Positions 1-7,667 of a stretch of 64,000 bases of DNA are shown here, in pieces. Origin of the DNA: Roseovarius sp. Pro17 (GTDB taxonomy: Bacteria; Pseudomonadota; Alphaproteobacteria; Rhodobacterales; Rhodobacteraceae); contig NZ_CP141179.1 in the NCBI RefSeq assembly GCF_035599575.1, forward strand, positions 868,001 through 932,000, read 5' to 3'. Every line of letters starts with the position of its first letter. Within the stretch, counting starts at the first letter, position 1. The notes beneath the pieces are model-generated. The model made no database searches, was not told where the DNA came from, and saw only the letters and a list, made by a program, of their open reading frames with translations. Position numbers and translations under genes: made by a program.

Positions 1-378
1 GACTGTTTCGGAACTGAGCAATGGGGTAGTTTCATTCCGTAAGAAGGCCACGTCAGTCCGAAACCACGTCTGTTTGATTTTCACATCAAAGATTGTTTCT
101 TGCAGGCTAGGCCTTTCGTCCTTCAAGGGGTCAAATGTGATTTCGTCACTGGCGGCAGCGTCTTTCAAGCGTCCCACAATTGGCCAATTGGACTGGATAG
201 TCACAACCCACTCGCCGTTCAAGTCAGGAAAGAAGCGATTTGCGAGCCATGGCCCCACCAAAGGTAGCTTCCAAAGAAGACGCCAGCCTGGCACTACAAG
301 GAAGAGCGCAAAGCTTCCCCAGATTATCCCCGCGACAACTCTAGAAGTCAGAAGATTGCCAACTAGCGATCCCAACAT
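1..378 (-). CDS. Cap15-like CBASS effector (2TM + beta-barrel), partial
   Basis: Reverse-strand reading frame open from an ATG at 378 to the window edge (126 residues seen, C-terminus missing). Two hydrophobic stretches (about residues 12-31 and 34-47) are followed by FFPDLNGEW and a beta-rich segment with IKQTWFRTDVAF. This is the layout of the SMODS-associated 2TM, beta-strand-rich effector family (Cap15), which perforates the inner membrane when it binds a cyclic dinucleotide in CBASS anti-phage defence. That assignment is family knowledge plus inference. The partner cyclase would lie outside the window. The start overlaps the 3' end of the neighbouring gene by 16 nt, and base composition is lower in GC than nearby genes, fitting an acquired island boundary near 380. 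It could be another two-TM beta-barrel membrane protein. Confidence 0.55.
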   Translation of the reverse strand, partial: MLGSLVGNLLTSRVVAGIIWGSFALFLVVPGWRLLWKLPLVGPWLANRFFPDLNGEWVVTIQSNWPIVGRLKDAAASDEITFDPLKDERPSLQETIFDVKIKQTWFRTDVAFLRNETTPLLSSETV

Positions 379-803
379 AGGCACGTTAGCCGCAAACCGT
401 CGCGCATGTTGAGGCCTAGCAGCGCGATGTTCACCGCGCCCGCGATCAGTTCGACGGCCTGCACGGCATAGAAGGCGGCATCCAAAGCCCCGGCCTGCGC
501 CTTGTATGACAGGTAGAGCGCCGAGGGGATCAAAATCAGGATGCCGTTGGCGGCGATGAATGGCATGCGCTTCTTTTTCGCCGTGACCAGCGGGCCACGC
601 ATCTTCTTGGCCAAGCGAAAGCCCGATCCGCCGACGGCCATCAGCGCCGGGAGCAGGATGAAAAACCCCCACGGAATCATGATCTTGACGGTGGTGACGA
701 CCTGCGCGCCCATGAAGAGCTCGGAGATCGCGGTGGAGAGCCAGAAGCCGACGATGGTGATGAAGGCGATGGCGCCTGCGATGGGGTGGATGGCTTTCGG
801 CAT
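363..803 (-). CDS. four-helix integral membrane protein, uncharacterised
   Basis: A 146-residue protein starting MPKAIHPIAGAIAF, with about four hydrophobic segments and a KKMRGPLV...KKKRMPFIAANG loop. I recognise it as a conserved alphaproteobacterial membrane family without an assigned function. The start at 803 is preferred over an upstream in-frame ATG because the latter would lie inside the operator region. It is divergent from the MarR gene at 885 and shares its regulatory region, so it is the likely regulated target. The C-terminus after NMRDGLRLT continues as CLCWDR, which looks like run-through into foreign sequence; the original 3' end was probably replaced at a junction near 380. 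Confidence 0.7.
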   Translation of the reverse strand: MPKAIHPIAGAIAFITIVGFWLSTAISELFMGAQVVTTVKIMIPWGFFILLPALMAVGGSGFRLAKKMRGPLVTAKKKRMPFIAANGILILIPSALYLSYKAQAGALDAAFYAVQAVELIAGAVNIALLGLNMRDGLRLTCLCWDR

Positions 804-827
804 TGTCTTGCTCCTTCCGTTCAGAAA

Positions 828-864
828 TATATAGCCCGCTATATAACATTGCATAGCAGGCTAT
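828..864. promoter_or_regulatory. twin MarR-type palindromic operators
   Basis: Between the divergent membrane gene and marR-type gene lie TATATAGC-CC-GCTATATA (828-845) and ATAGC-AG-GCTAT (853-864). Both are perfect inverted repeats around a 2-nt centre and share the ATAGC/GCTAT half-sites. Their centres are 22 bp apart, about two helical turns, so two dimers could bind on the same face. The upstream copy overlaps where promoter elements of both genes should be. I infer binding by the adjacent MarR protein. Confidence 0.65.
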
Positions 865-884
865 TCAAGTGTTATGGGAAGGGC

Positions 885-1325
885 ATGGAATTCACCAAAG
901 AGCAATCGGCGGGATATCTCGCAAATCACTTGGCGCGGCAGTTCGCGCGAGGGCTGACGGCGCGGATCAAGCCGCTGGGCCTGACCACGGGCACCTTTCC
1001 GGCCTTGCTGGAACTGTGGGAACGCGACGGGTTGACGCAGAAGGACTTGGTCGAACGGCTGGACATCGAACAGGCGACGATGGCCAACACGCTGGCCCGA
1101 ATGGAGCGTGACGGGCTGATCCGGCGCGAAAGGGACGACAACGACGGTCGTGTGCAAAGAATCTGGCTGACCGATCACGCCCGTGCCCTGCGCATCCCTG
1201 CGATCAAGGCGGCGATGGCGGAGAATGTCGCAGCCCTGGCCGCGCTTTCACAGAGCGAACAGCGCCAGTTCATCGACTTGATGCAAAGGATCATTGCCAG
1301 CAGGCAGCAGCCGAGCGCGTTTTAG
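885..1325 (+). CDS. MarR family transcriptional regulator
   Basis: A 146-residue regulator. The winged-helix region shows LTQKDLVERLDIEQATMANTLARMERDGLIRRERDDNDGR split over residues ~45-90, the typical MarR recognition helix and wing. MarR proteins are dimeric repressors usually released by a small ligand such as a phenolic compound or oxidant. The ATG at 885 is chosen because it starts the family-typical N-terminal helix; longer ORF starts would cross both operators. It faces the membrane protein gene at 803 across twin palindromes, so autoregulation plus control of that gene is likely. No ligand can be inferred. Confidence 0.9.
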   Translation: MEFTKEQSAGYLANHLARQFARGLTARIKPLGLTTGTFPALLELWERDGLTQKDLVERLDIEQATMANTLARMERDGLIRRERDDNDGRVQRIWLTDHARALRIPAIKAAMAENVAALAALSQSEQRQFIDLMQRIIASRQQPSAF

Positions 1326-1457
1326 CCTGCGTAACACACCCATTGCGACCGGCGGCCTTGTCCCACACAGCGAATATAAACCCCCTACCAAAATCGGTGG
1401 GCCAAAAGCGGCCGAATTCGTGGCAACTATCATCATTCCATAAGCCGCTCTGTGGCC

Positions 1458-2174
1458 TCATCGCAGTATGCGGTGCGAGAGTGCAGGGCTGATACGATCC
1501 AGAATCCGCAACAGCCTTGATTTGCCCACCCAGACTTCGGACCGACCGGCCCGAATGCCCGCAAGAACATTAGCAGCGGCATCCTTCGGCGTGATCTTGC
1601 CCGATCCTCGGCCCTGGGTCATATCGGTATCGACCAGCGCCATTAGCACCTCGGTTACGCGGATGTTCGGCGCGCTGGTTTCGCATTGGTATCGCAGCGA
1701 TTTGGAGAAATTGCGGATCGCGGCCTTGGTCGCGCAATAGACCGGGGAGGCTTCCTTCGGCGCGATGGCGAGGGCAGAGCTTATGTTGACCACAGTGGCA
1801 TGATCGTGCGTGCGTAGGATTGGCAGCAAGCCGATGGTCAGGGCGACGGGGGCATCCAGATTGACGGCAATCTCGGTACGCGCGTTTGCGATGTGGTCTT
1901 GCGCGGCGGGTGACAGGAGATCAGCCTCGAACTGCACACCGGCATTGTTGACCATGACGGATATCTCGGGGTGGTTTTCCGTTATCCGCTTGATCAGGTG
2001 ATCGACCTGGGACGGGTCAGACAGATCGGCGCACAGGCCGACAATCTGTTCGGGATGTTCTTTCGCCACCCGATCAAGGTCGTTCTTGTTCCGCCCCACG
2101 ATAAGAATCGTGGCCCCAAGGTCAACCAACTGGCGGGTGATCACACGGCCGATTCCGCGTGCCCCGCCGGTCAC
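1458..2174 (-). CDS. short-chain dehydrogenase/reductase (SDR)
   Basis: Classical SDR of about 238 residues with the NAD(P)-binding motif TGGARGIG at the N-terminus, NNAG at about residue 76 and the catalytic YCATK. SDRs reduce or oxidise alcohol/carbonyl groups in the cytoplasm; the substrate is unknown. The reading frame extends upstream as NRTVLVTGG, the normal beta-1 strand, back to a stop at the 3' end of the TetR gene, but that extension contains no ATG, GTG or TTG before the GTG at 2174. The GTG start would remove beta-1. The original start may therefore be mutated, or a rare codon is used. It lies directly downstream of the TetR gene on the same strand and is probably co-transcribed. 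Confidence 0.8.
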   Translation of the reverse strand: MTGGARGIGRVITRQLVDLGATILIVGRNKNDLDRVAKEHPEQIVGLCADLSDPSQVDHLIKRITENHPEISVMVNNAGVQFEADLLSPAAQDHIANARTEIAVNLDAPVALTIGLLPILRTHDHATVVNISSALAIAPKEASPVYCATKAAIRNFSKSLRYQCETSAPNIRVTEVLMALVDTDMTQGRGSGKITPKDAAANVLAGIRAGRSEVWVGKSRLLRILDRISPALSHRILR

Positions 2175-2211
2175 AAGAACAGTGCGGTTTTCAACGTCAA
2201 GGATCGACGTG

Positions 2212-2802
2212 TTATGTGTCCTTCACAAAAAGGCGCTGCGCCATGGACTTGAGTGTCTCGATGTATTTTTCCTGCGACCAACCACAATCGATCGTCAGTT
2301 GCTCCCAGTTGCGGACTGACAGCATTGTCCAGAGCATATCGGTTGCCTCTTCCGGCTGGTAATCGGGTGACAGCGTCCCATCATCTCTCAAGGCGTTGAT
2401 CGCCGCTTCGCAGCCTTCGCGCATGTCTTGCATGCGGGTGGCCCACGCCGCTTTGGCCTCTTGGTCGGTGTCCTGCATCGCCATCAGGGCCTTCGCGATG
2501 CCGTAGTTCTCCGGAATGTAGTTCCCCCAAGTCTTGACGAACGCATCTAGGCGCGCAGCCCCGCTCGCAGCCGTCCGGCTCGCCACGAGGCGCGCGTTCA
2601 AGTCCTTCAACTCATCCAGGTAATGCGTCGTCGCTATCAGCAATTCCGCCCGCGTCCGGAAGTGCAGGTAGATCGCCTGTCGGCTGATGGCGGCCTTTTT
2701 GGCGATATCGGACATGCGCACAGCACTGCCTGTGCCTTCCTCCAGCAGGTCAAGGGCGGCTTTTAGAATGCGGGTTCGGGTATCTGATGAATCACTTGAC
2801 AT
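2212..2802 (-). CDS. TetR family transcriptional regulator
   Basis: A 196-residue TetR-type repressor. Residues ~8-55 form the helix-turn-helix, with TRILKAALDLLEEG, MSDIAKKAAISRQAIYLHF and the conserved Y/F after the recognition helix. The C-terminal ligand domain is not assignable. It is divergent from the DUF1772 gene at 2875 with a perfect palindrome between them, and the SDR lies just downstream. The likely role is autorepression and control of the 2875-4966 gene set, which looks like a small detoxification or stress module. Confidence 0.9.
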   Translation of the reverse strand: MSSDSSDTRTRILKAALDLLEEGTGSAVRMSDIAKKAAISRQAIYLHFRTRAELLIATTHYLDELKDLNARLVASRTAASGAARLDAFVKTWGNYIPENYGIAKALMAMQDTDQEAKAAWATRMQDMREGCEAAINALRDDGTLSPDYQPEEATDMLWTMLSVRNWEQLTIDCGWSQEKYIETLKSMAQRLFVKDT

Positions 2803-2842
2803 AATGTAAAGTAATGTCTACTTGTCATGCTGTCAATTGACA
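2797..2842. promoter_or_regulatory. TetR operator overlapping divergent -35 boxes
   Basis: TGTCAATTGACA (2831-2842) is a perfect 12-bp palindrome between the TetR and DUF1772 genes. Each half contains TTGACA, so it doubles as a -35 hexamer for both directions. Imperfect GACAT/ATGTC arms at about 2798-2818 could be a second site. A repressor bound here would block both promoters; that is inference. Confidence 0.55.
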
Positions 2843-2874
2843 CGGTGTCAAGTTGATGAGCCAAGGAGTAACCC

Positions 2875-3369
2875 ATGTCTCAAGATCACATTTTGATCGC
2901 CGCCCAGATATCCGTGATCACCTATGCGCTGGTCGCCGGTGTCTTTCTGGCCTTCTCGGATTTCGTGCTGGCATCCCTGTCCGAGGTCCGACAGGCGGGC
3001 GGCATCCAGGCCATGCAGATCATCAACCGCAGGGTCATGCGAACGATCTTTATGGTGCTTTTGATCGGCATGTCCGTCGTTTCGCCACTGTTGGTCGCCT
3101 ATGCGTTGTTCGGTGAGACCGGACGCGCGGGTCCATGGATCGCGGCGGGTGGCACGATCTACTTTGTCGGCACGTTTCTGGTCACGATGGTCTTCAACGT
3201 ACCGATGAACATCCGGCTTGATCGGCTGGATTTGGAAAGCGTCGAGGCCGCTGACCACTGGCAGCATTTCGTATCCCGCTGGGGCTTCTGGAACTGGGTC
3301 CGCGCCATTGCGGCGGCCCTCGCTGCCGCCTGTCTGCTTATCGCCACTGTCGTGCTCGCCAGCGGCTGA
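2875..3369 (+). CDS. DUF1772-like membrane protein
   Basis: A 164-residue protein with four transmembrane helices. It carries NVPMNIRLDRL in the loop before the last helix and a WGFWNWVRAIAA terminus, features of the DUF1772/anthrone-oxygenase-like family found in many bacteria. The ATG at 2875 is preceded by AAGGAG, which decides the start over an upstream overlapping frame. It is the first gene of a forward operon (DUF1772, DUF4345, exported MBL-fold hydrolase) opposite the TetR gene. Function in bacteria is not established. Confidence 0.8.
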   Translation: MSQDHILIAAQISVITYALVAGVFLAFSDFVLASLSEVRQAGGIQAMQIINRRVMRTIFMVLLIGMSVVSPLLVAYALFGETGRAGPWIAAGGTIYFVGTFLVTMVFNVPMNIRLDRLDLESVEAADHWQHFVSRWGFWNWVRAIAAALAAACLLIATVVLASG

Positions 3370-3420
3370 ATTCGGCCCTGAACCACCCCCAAACCCTCAT
3401 ACAACAAAGGAACATGAACA

Positions 3421-3831
3421 ATGACACATCCAATATCGCAAATAATCGTGCTGCTTGTCGTAGGAGCCATCGCGTTGATAATCGGTGGTTACATCCAGAT
3501 GGATCCGGTCGCGTTCTACGCTGGCACGGGGATCGAGCTTGGCAATCAAACAGCACTCAAGAACGAGTTGAAAGCCGCTGCGGGCTTCCTGCTCACGGCC
3601 GGGTTCCTCGCACTGCTTGCAGCCGCGATCACCCAGCTGCGAACCTTCGCACTGACAACCCTTGTCCTGATCAACGGCACGTACGGTGGGGCACGCATTT
3701 TGAGCTTTCTGGCCGACGGCGTTCCAAACGCCGAGATGGTGTGGATCGCGGGCATTGAACTGGCCCTTGCAGCAGCCTGCGCCGCAGTGCTCATCCGCGC
3801 GATGCGGACCCTAAACCCAATGGTCGCGTGA
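3421..3831 (+). CDS. DUF4345-type four-helix membrane protein
   Basis: A 136-residue integral membrane protein with four predicted helices. It contains YIQMDPVAFYAGTGIELG after helix 1 and a NGTYGGARILSFLADGVP segment, characteristic of DUF4345 proteins. It follows the DUF1772 gene by 51 nt on the same strand. The pairing with another small membrane protein under TetR control suggests a shared membrane-associated role, but no function is known. Confidence 0.75.
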   Translation: MTHPISQIIVLLVVGAIALIIGGYIQMDPVAFYAGTGIELGNQTALKNELKAAAGFLLTAGFLALLAAAITQLRTFALTTLVLINGTYGGARILSFLADGVPNAEMVWIAGIELALAAACAAVLIRAMRTLNPMVA

Positions 3832-3868
3832 CCATCCTGAACTGAACCTCAAACCAGGAGACTATCCC

Positions 3869-4966
3869 ATGTCACTTTTTTCAGCTTCTATTGTCGGCTC
3901 AAAAAGCCAGATCGGACGCCGCATCAGCACTTCGCTAAAGACAGCACTTGCTTGCCTGATGTTGGGCGGCCCCGCGATGGCTGATCAAACGTCCCCCCAG
4001 CATACGGGCGACGCGGTCAGCATTGACCCCGCCTCGCCAACATACTTTGGCAACTTCGCCCCTGAACTATCCGTAACAGTTGCACGTATGCCTGCGCTCG
4101 ACGCCGCCACTGGTCTTGCAGTACAGGAGATCAAGCCCGGTCTGTTCTACGTGACGGACGGCGTATACCAGTCGGCCTTCCTCGTCACCGGATCTGGCAT
4201 CGTCGTCTTCGATGCGCCGAGGACATTTGCCGAAGGACTGCCCGCAGCGATTGCAGAAAGCGCACCGGGCAAGGAGATCAGCACCCTCATCTACAGCCAC
4301 GACCATGCCGATCACATGGGTGGCTCCGGTGTCTTTGCAGATGTGCCGGGTCTCGAGATCATCACCTCGCAGCGGGTCGCCGACAGTCTGGTCGGTGATG
4401 CCTATTCAGGCGTCATCACCCCGACCCGCACGTTCGAAGACCAACTTGATCTGACCATCGGGGATATCGAAATAAGGCTTGATACCGCATCCTATCATTC
4501 AGAGGATGAGGACGTTATTGCCTATATCCCCGCCCTGAAGTTCCTGATCGCGGTGGACACCATCACACCGGGCGAGGTGCCGTTCATGAACTTCGGTGCG
4601 ACAGCCGATTTCGGGCGTTATCTGGGGCTGTTCGATACTCTCCTCGCCTACGATTTCAACCTTTTGCTGCCCGGTCATATCTCGATCCTCGGCACCCGTC
4701 AGGACGTGATCGACAACCGAGAGTATGCCTACGACGTGCGCGATACCGTCCTACATGAGATGGAGACCATGGTCCCCAGGATCGAGCAGGCTTCCGCCGC
4801 CATCGGACATGTAAACGACAATCTGGCCTATCGCATGGCGATCGAGGAAATGCGCGGCGCATGTGCGGCACAGATCATCGACCACTGGTCAGAGCGGCTC
4901 TCGGTCGTCGACGTCTATGCCGACAGCCACTGCCAGACGGCGATCCTTTACTACATCATGCATTGA
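3869..4966 (+). CDS. exported metallo-beta-lactamase-fold hydrolase
   Basis: A 365-residue protein with an N-terminal signal peptide (basic start, hydrophobic TALACLMLGGPAMA, cleavage near AMA-DQ), so periplasmic. The MBL signature SHDHADHMGG places ligands at about H144, H146, D148 and H149; a later D in AVDTITPG and H in LLPGHIS complete a binuclear site. The family includes hydrolases of lactones, esters and sulfates; the substrate here is unknown. CCAGGAG before the ATG supports the start. It is the last gene of the TetR-controlled forward operon. Confidence 0.85.
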   Translation: MSLFSASIVGSKSQIGRRISTSLKTALACLMLGGPAMADQTSPQHTGDAVSIDPASPTYFGNFAPELSVTVARMPALDAATGLAVQEIKPGLFYVTDGVYQSAFLVTGSGIVVFDAPRTFAEGLPAAIAESAPGKEISTLIYSHDHADHMGGSGVFADVPGLEIITSQRVADSLVGDAYSGVITPTRTFEDQLDLTIGDIEIRLDTASYHSEDEDVIAYIPALKFLIAVDTITPGEVPFMNFGATADFGRYLGLFDTLLAYDFNLLLPGHISILGTRQDVIDNREYAYDVRDTVLHEMETMVPRIEQASAAIGHVNDNLAYRMAIEEMRGACAAQIIDHWSERLSVVDVYADSHCQTAILYYIMH

Positions 4967-5149
4967 AGCCGCGCCTCCTGACGGGTTCCCGGACCGCAGT
5001 TTGGTCCGGGTGCTTCACAGCCGAAAGCTTCAGGGCTCCGTCCTGACCTTATCTGCGCTAGTCACGAGCGGCCGGTTTCGGCTGAGCCGCCGTTCAGCCC
5101 GCAGCAGGCGAACTCACAACGGGCGGGACGGAGTTGCCATTGAACCCGG

Positions 5150-5575
5150 CTAATTGATCCAGCCTTTGCTTGCGGAATATCTTGAATACCAGATGAAAAA
5201 TGCTGCCGCCGCCACAGGCATGAGGATGATCGACAGCATATCGAAAGCACTAAGATCCGCGCCAGATTTGAGCGAGTGGATCAGTTGCACGATCACACCC
5301 ACCAGCGCCGCGATGAATACGTAGAAGGCCGCCGATTTCCTCAGCAAAAGCAATAGCGAGCCGAGCGCACCACCGAACACAGCCAAGGCGAACCCCGCCG
5401 TGGCCCAAACCGGCCTCCCTTCGACAATCACCCGATGAGACTCGGGGTATGACGCCAGCATATCGGGACTCATCTGCATGAAGAAATTCACACAGCCCAT
5501 TGCATACCAAATCAGGCCGAGGCCCGCGATGACCCAGAAACTCCAATGCACACTGGTTGTTTTATCACCGTTCAT
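5150..5575 (-). CDS. four-helix membrane protein, hypothetical
   Basis: A 141-residue protein, MNGDKTTSVHWSFWVIAG, with about four hydrophobic segments and no catalytic motif. It resembles small DoxX/DUF-type membrane proteins in size and layout, but I cannot name a family. It lies 3' of the decayed GFA gene on the same strand, so it could be the last gene of the ArsR-headed cluster. The frame is intact, unlike most of that cluster. Confidence 0.65.
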   Translation of the reverse strand: MNGDKTTSVHWSFWVIAGLGLIWYAMGCVNFFMQMSPDMLASYPESHRVIVEGRPVWATAGFALAVFGGALGSLLLLLRKSAAFYVFIAALVGVIVQLIHSLKSGADLSAFDMLSIILMPVAAAAFFIWYSRYSASKGWIN

Positions 5576-5644
5576 ATCTCACTCCTGCTTATTGGCCCGG
5601 ATAATAGCTCATTGATCCCATGGCTGGCGACGCTCTGCGAATAC

Positions 5645-6010
5645 CTAGTTCCCGATGACAAGTTCGCCCGAATTGTCCAGCGATCCCGCGAGGACATAGA
5701 CGATGCCCGGTTGCAGGCTCGTCGTCTTTCGGATCGGTGATCCACACTCAAAGCAAAACCCGACTTCGACATCGTTGCCCGCGGCAGATTTCAAACCATA
5801 GGTTTTCAGCGGACCGGAACACGCAAAGCCGCCGCGCTTGAAGGCGACCTGCGGCGCATGCCCGCCACCCGAAATATGCTGACAATCGCGGCAATAACAG
5901 CGGATCGCGTATTCGGGGGCGGTGGTCAGCGTGTAGCGGGTCTTGCCGCAGAGGCACCCACCGGATTGAGGATCGGGCGTCGCGTTTCCTTTCAGGTTGA
6001 CGCAGTTTAC
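5645..6010 (-). pseudogene. GFA-family (glutathione-dependent formaldehyde-activating) gene, broken
   Basis: The frame encodes SGGCLCGKTRYTL, CYCRDCQHISGG and CFECGSPIRK, the zinc-binding cysteine pattern of the GFA/CENP-V fold. Two defects are seen. No ATG, GTG or TTG precedes the conserved domain after the MAPEG stop at 6029. An in-frame TAG at 5645-5647 cuts the protein before the recognisable continuation VFAERRQPWDQ, which then meets a TGA at 5609-5611. The zinc core is complete, so residual function is conceivable, but I score it as a pseudogene. It is the last recognisable member of the ArsR-GST-SRPBCC-YCII-YCII-MAPEG-GFA operon. Confidence 0.75.
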
Positions 6011-6028
6011 CGGCTTGTTCCCCCAGCC

Positions 6029-6445
6029 TTACCCGGATTGCGCCAACAAGATGATGCAGGCAGCGATCAGCAGTACGGCATAGGTCGCAAACACTCCGAT
6101 GGCACGGGGGACAGGAAAGTGCGGGTTGACCAACATGCCGACGGTATGAAGGACACGACCCGCGAAGAAGGCGAGGCCCGGACTCTATAAAAGCCCGTCG
6201 GACGTGCCATTGAATTCCAGCAAAGCCAGCATCAGCAGACACATCGGAACATATTCCGCAAAATTCCCGAACGCCCGCATGCGCCGCTGCAAGATCGGGT
6301 CGCCACCGTCCTGATATGGGAACTTGGCCATATCACCGTGTTCTTTACCCAAGGAGACCCGCCTGAGTGAGACGAGTATCGTGAGGATAAACATCTGAAT
6401 TGCGAGGAGTGCCGCGATTGTTGCGGTAATGGGCAGGACGTCCAT
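6029..6445 (-). pseudogene. MAPEG-family membrane protein, nonsense-mutated
   Basis: Reading through one codon gives a full-length MAPEG protein (138 codons). The N-terminal part has YQDGGDPILQRRMRAFGNFAEYVP and the C-terminal part FAGRVLHTVGM...PRAIGVFATYAVLLIAAC. An in-frame TAG at 6185-6187 interrupts it, replacing a residue that was probably Trp (TGG to TAG). MAPEG proteins are membrane glutathione-linked enzymes, which fits the neighbouring GST and GFA genes. Both halves remain in the same frame with no other damage, so inactivation looks recent. Confidence 0.85.
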
Positions 6446-6532
6446 GGGATCGCCGTTCTTGGTGTGTTGAGGTTGGATGTGGATTCAGCAGACAATCCTG
6501 TATCGCCCGCTGCCTTCACCCGAATTTCAACC

Positions 6533-6847
6533 CTACATCTCCATGTCCATCAGTTCGGCAACCTCGATCGTGCCGTGGTCAAGGTGCGGGCATCCTTGGG
6601 CCAGTTTGACGGCGCCGTCGATGTTGTCCGCTCTCACGATCGAATACCCGGACAACGGGTTCGACCCGCCATTATCTGCAACGCCATCCGCGCTGACGGT
6701 TTTCGACATGCCTGCCGGTTTACCCTTTTCGATGCTGGCATCGCCCAAGCCGTCGGACCATTCGCGCCACCGCGCCATGAACTTCTGACCCGCTTCGGGA
6801 CTCTCCGGCTTTTTGCCGCCATGATAGGCAAGGATATAGTTGGGCAT
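6533..6847 (-). CDS. YCII-related domain protein (intact copy)
   Basis: A 104-residue single-domain protein. It has MPNYILAYHGG at the start, a central KTVSADGVADNGGSNPLSGYSIVRA and GCPHLDHGTIEVAELM near the end, all typical of YCII/DgPF-like proteins. These have a ferredoxin-like dimeric fold with conserved His and Asp; activity is mostly unknown. It is a paralogue of the broken copy at 6904-7215 immediately upstream in the operon. Its frame is intact. Confidence 0.85.
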   Translation of the reverse strand: MPNYILAYHGGKKPESPEAGQKFMARWREWSDGLGDASIEKGKPAGMSKTVSADGVADNGGSNPLSGYSIVRADNIDGAVKLAQGCPHLDHGTIEVAELMDMEM

Positions 6848-6903
6848 GGTCGTTCCTCCTCATCGGATTTCCGGGCGCGAAACGTCCGGATCGCAGGCGT
6901 CTG

Positions 6904-7215
6904 TTACATGTGCATCATCTCCGCCACCTCGACACTGCCGCCGTTTTGCAGACCGGGGCAGCCCTTGGCCATATCCGTCGCGGTTGCCAGATCAACCGCT
7001 TCGACAAGCGTAAAGCCCGAGAGCGGGTTGGCGCCGCCATCCTTTGAAACGCCTGACGGGCTGACCGTGTTCGATTGGCCCACGGGCGCGCCGGGGTGAA
7101 TGATGGCCTTGCCGAGGCTTTCCATCCAGGCGCCTCATTTGGCCATGACTTTGGCGGTTTCTTCCTCGGTGTCGGGCATGCTTCCGCCGTGATAGGCAAA
7201 AATGAAATGTGGCAT
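6904..7215 (-). pseudogene. YCII-related domain protein, nonsense-mutated copy
   Basis: From the ATG at 7215 the frame reads MPHFIFAYHGGSMPDTEEE...KVMAK and then TGA (7135-7137), followed in frame by GAWMESLGKAI...NPLSGFTLVEAV to 6904. Comparison with its paralogue indicates a Trp codon (TGG to TGA). An internal ATG at 7125 could yield only a fragment lacking the first beta strand. It sits between the SRPBCC gene and the intact YCII copy in the ArsR-headed operon. Confidence 0.85.
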
Positions 7216-7238
7216 TGCTACTCTCCTTACTTCAGGTT

Positions 7239-7667
7239 TCAACTTAGCAGTCGTTCAAGTTTCTTCAGGGTCGAAGTCCAACCCTTGCCGTGGTTCTGGG
7301 CACTTTCGTCACTCGGCAGGCCGGAATGGATCAACCGGAATAGCGACCCGCCCTTGGCCGGATGCACCTCGAACCGCACGCGGCTCTCAGCCCCACGCTG
7401 ATCCGCATCGTCATGCCAGCCCCAGGTAAATTCCACCGAGCGCGGCGGATCGACGGCGACGACGTTTCCGCTCATCTTGTGCAACCCGCCTTCCGCATTG
7501 ATCAGGGTCGAGGACCACGGGCCGGGACGTGAGAAATCAAGGTTATGTTCCTTCATGCTCATGCTTTCCGGTCTCCACCATTTCAGCAGGTTTTTAGGTT
7601 CTGTCAGATAGGAAAAAACGTGCTCTGGAGGATGGGGAAAGGTTCGTTCAAGTGTGAGAGTGCTCAT
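7239..7667 (-). CDS. SRPBCC / AHSA1-like protein
   Basis: A 142-residue START-like domain protein. It begins TLERTFPHPPEHVFSYLTEPK, has LLKWWRPE and ends in FRLIHSGLPSD...GWTSTLKKLERLL, typical of the AHSA1/polyketide-cyclase-like group that binds hydrophobic ligands. It is commonly encoded beside ArsR regulators and YCII proteins, as here. Its start overlaps the GST stop by ATGA, implying coupled translation, though the nonsense codon in the GST gene lies far upstream. Confidence 0.85.
   Translation of the reverse strand: MSTLTLERTFPHPPEHVFSYLTEPKNLLKWWRPESMSMKEHNLDFSRPGPWSSTLINAEGGLHKMSGNVVAVDPPRSVEFTWGWHDDADQRGAESRVRFEVHPAKGGSLFRLIHSGLPSDESAQNHGKGWTSTLKKLERLLS

Noticed and set aside
5748..6242. 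164-residue reverse frame across MAPEG and GFA
   Set aside because: Off-frame reading of two recognisable families; the correct frame carries the conserved motifs with nonsense codons.
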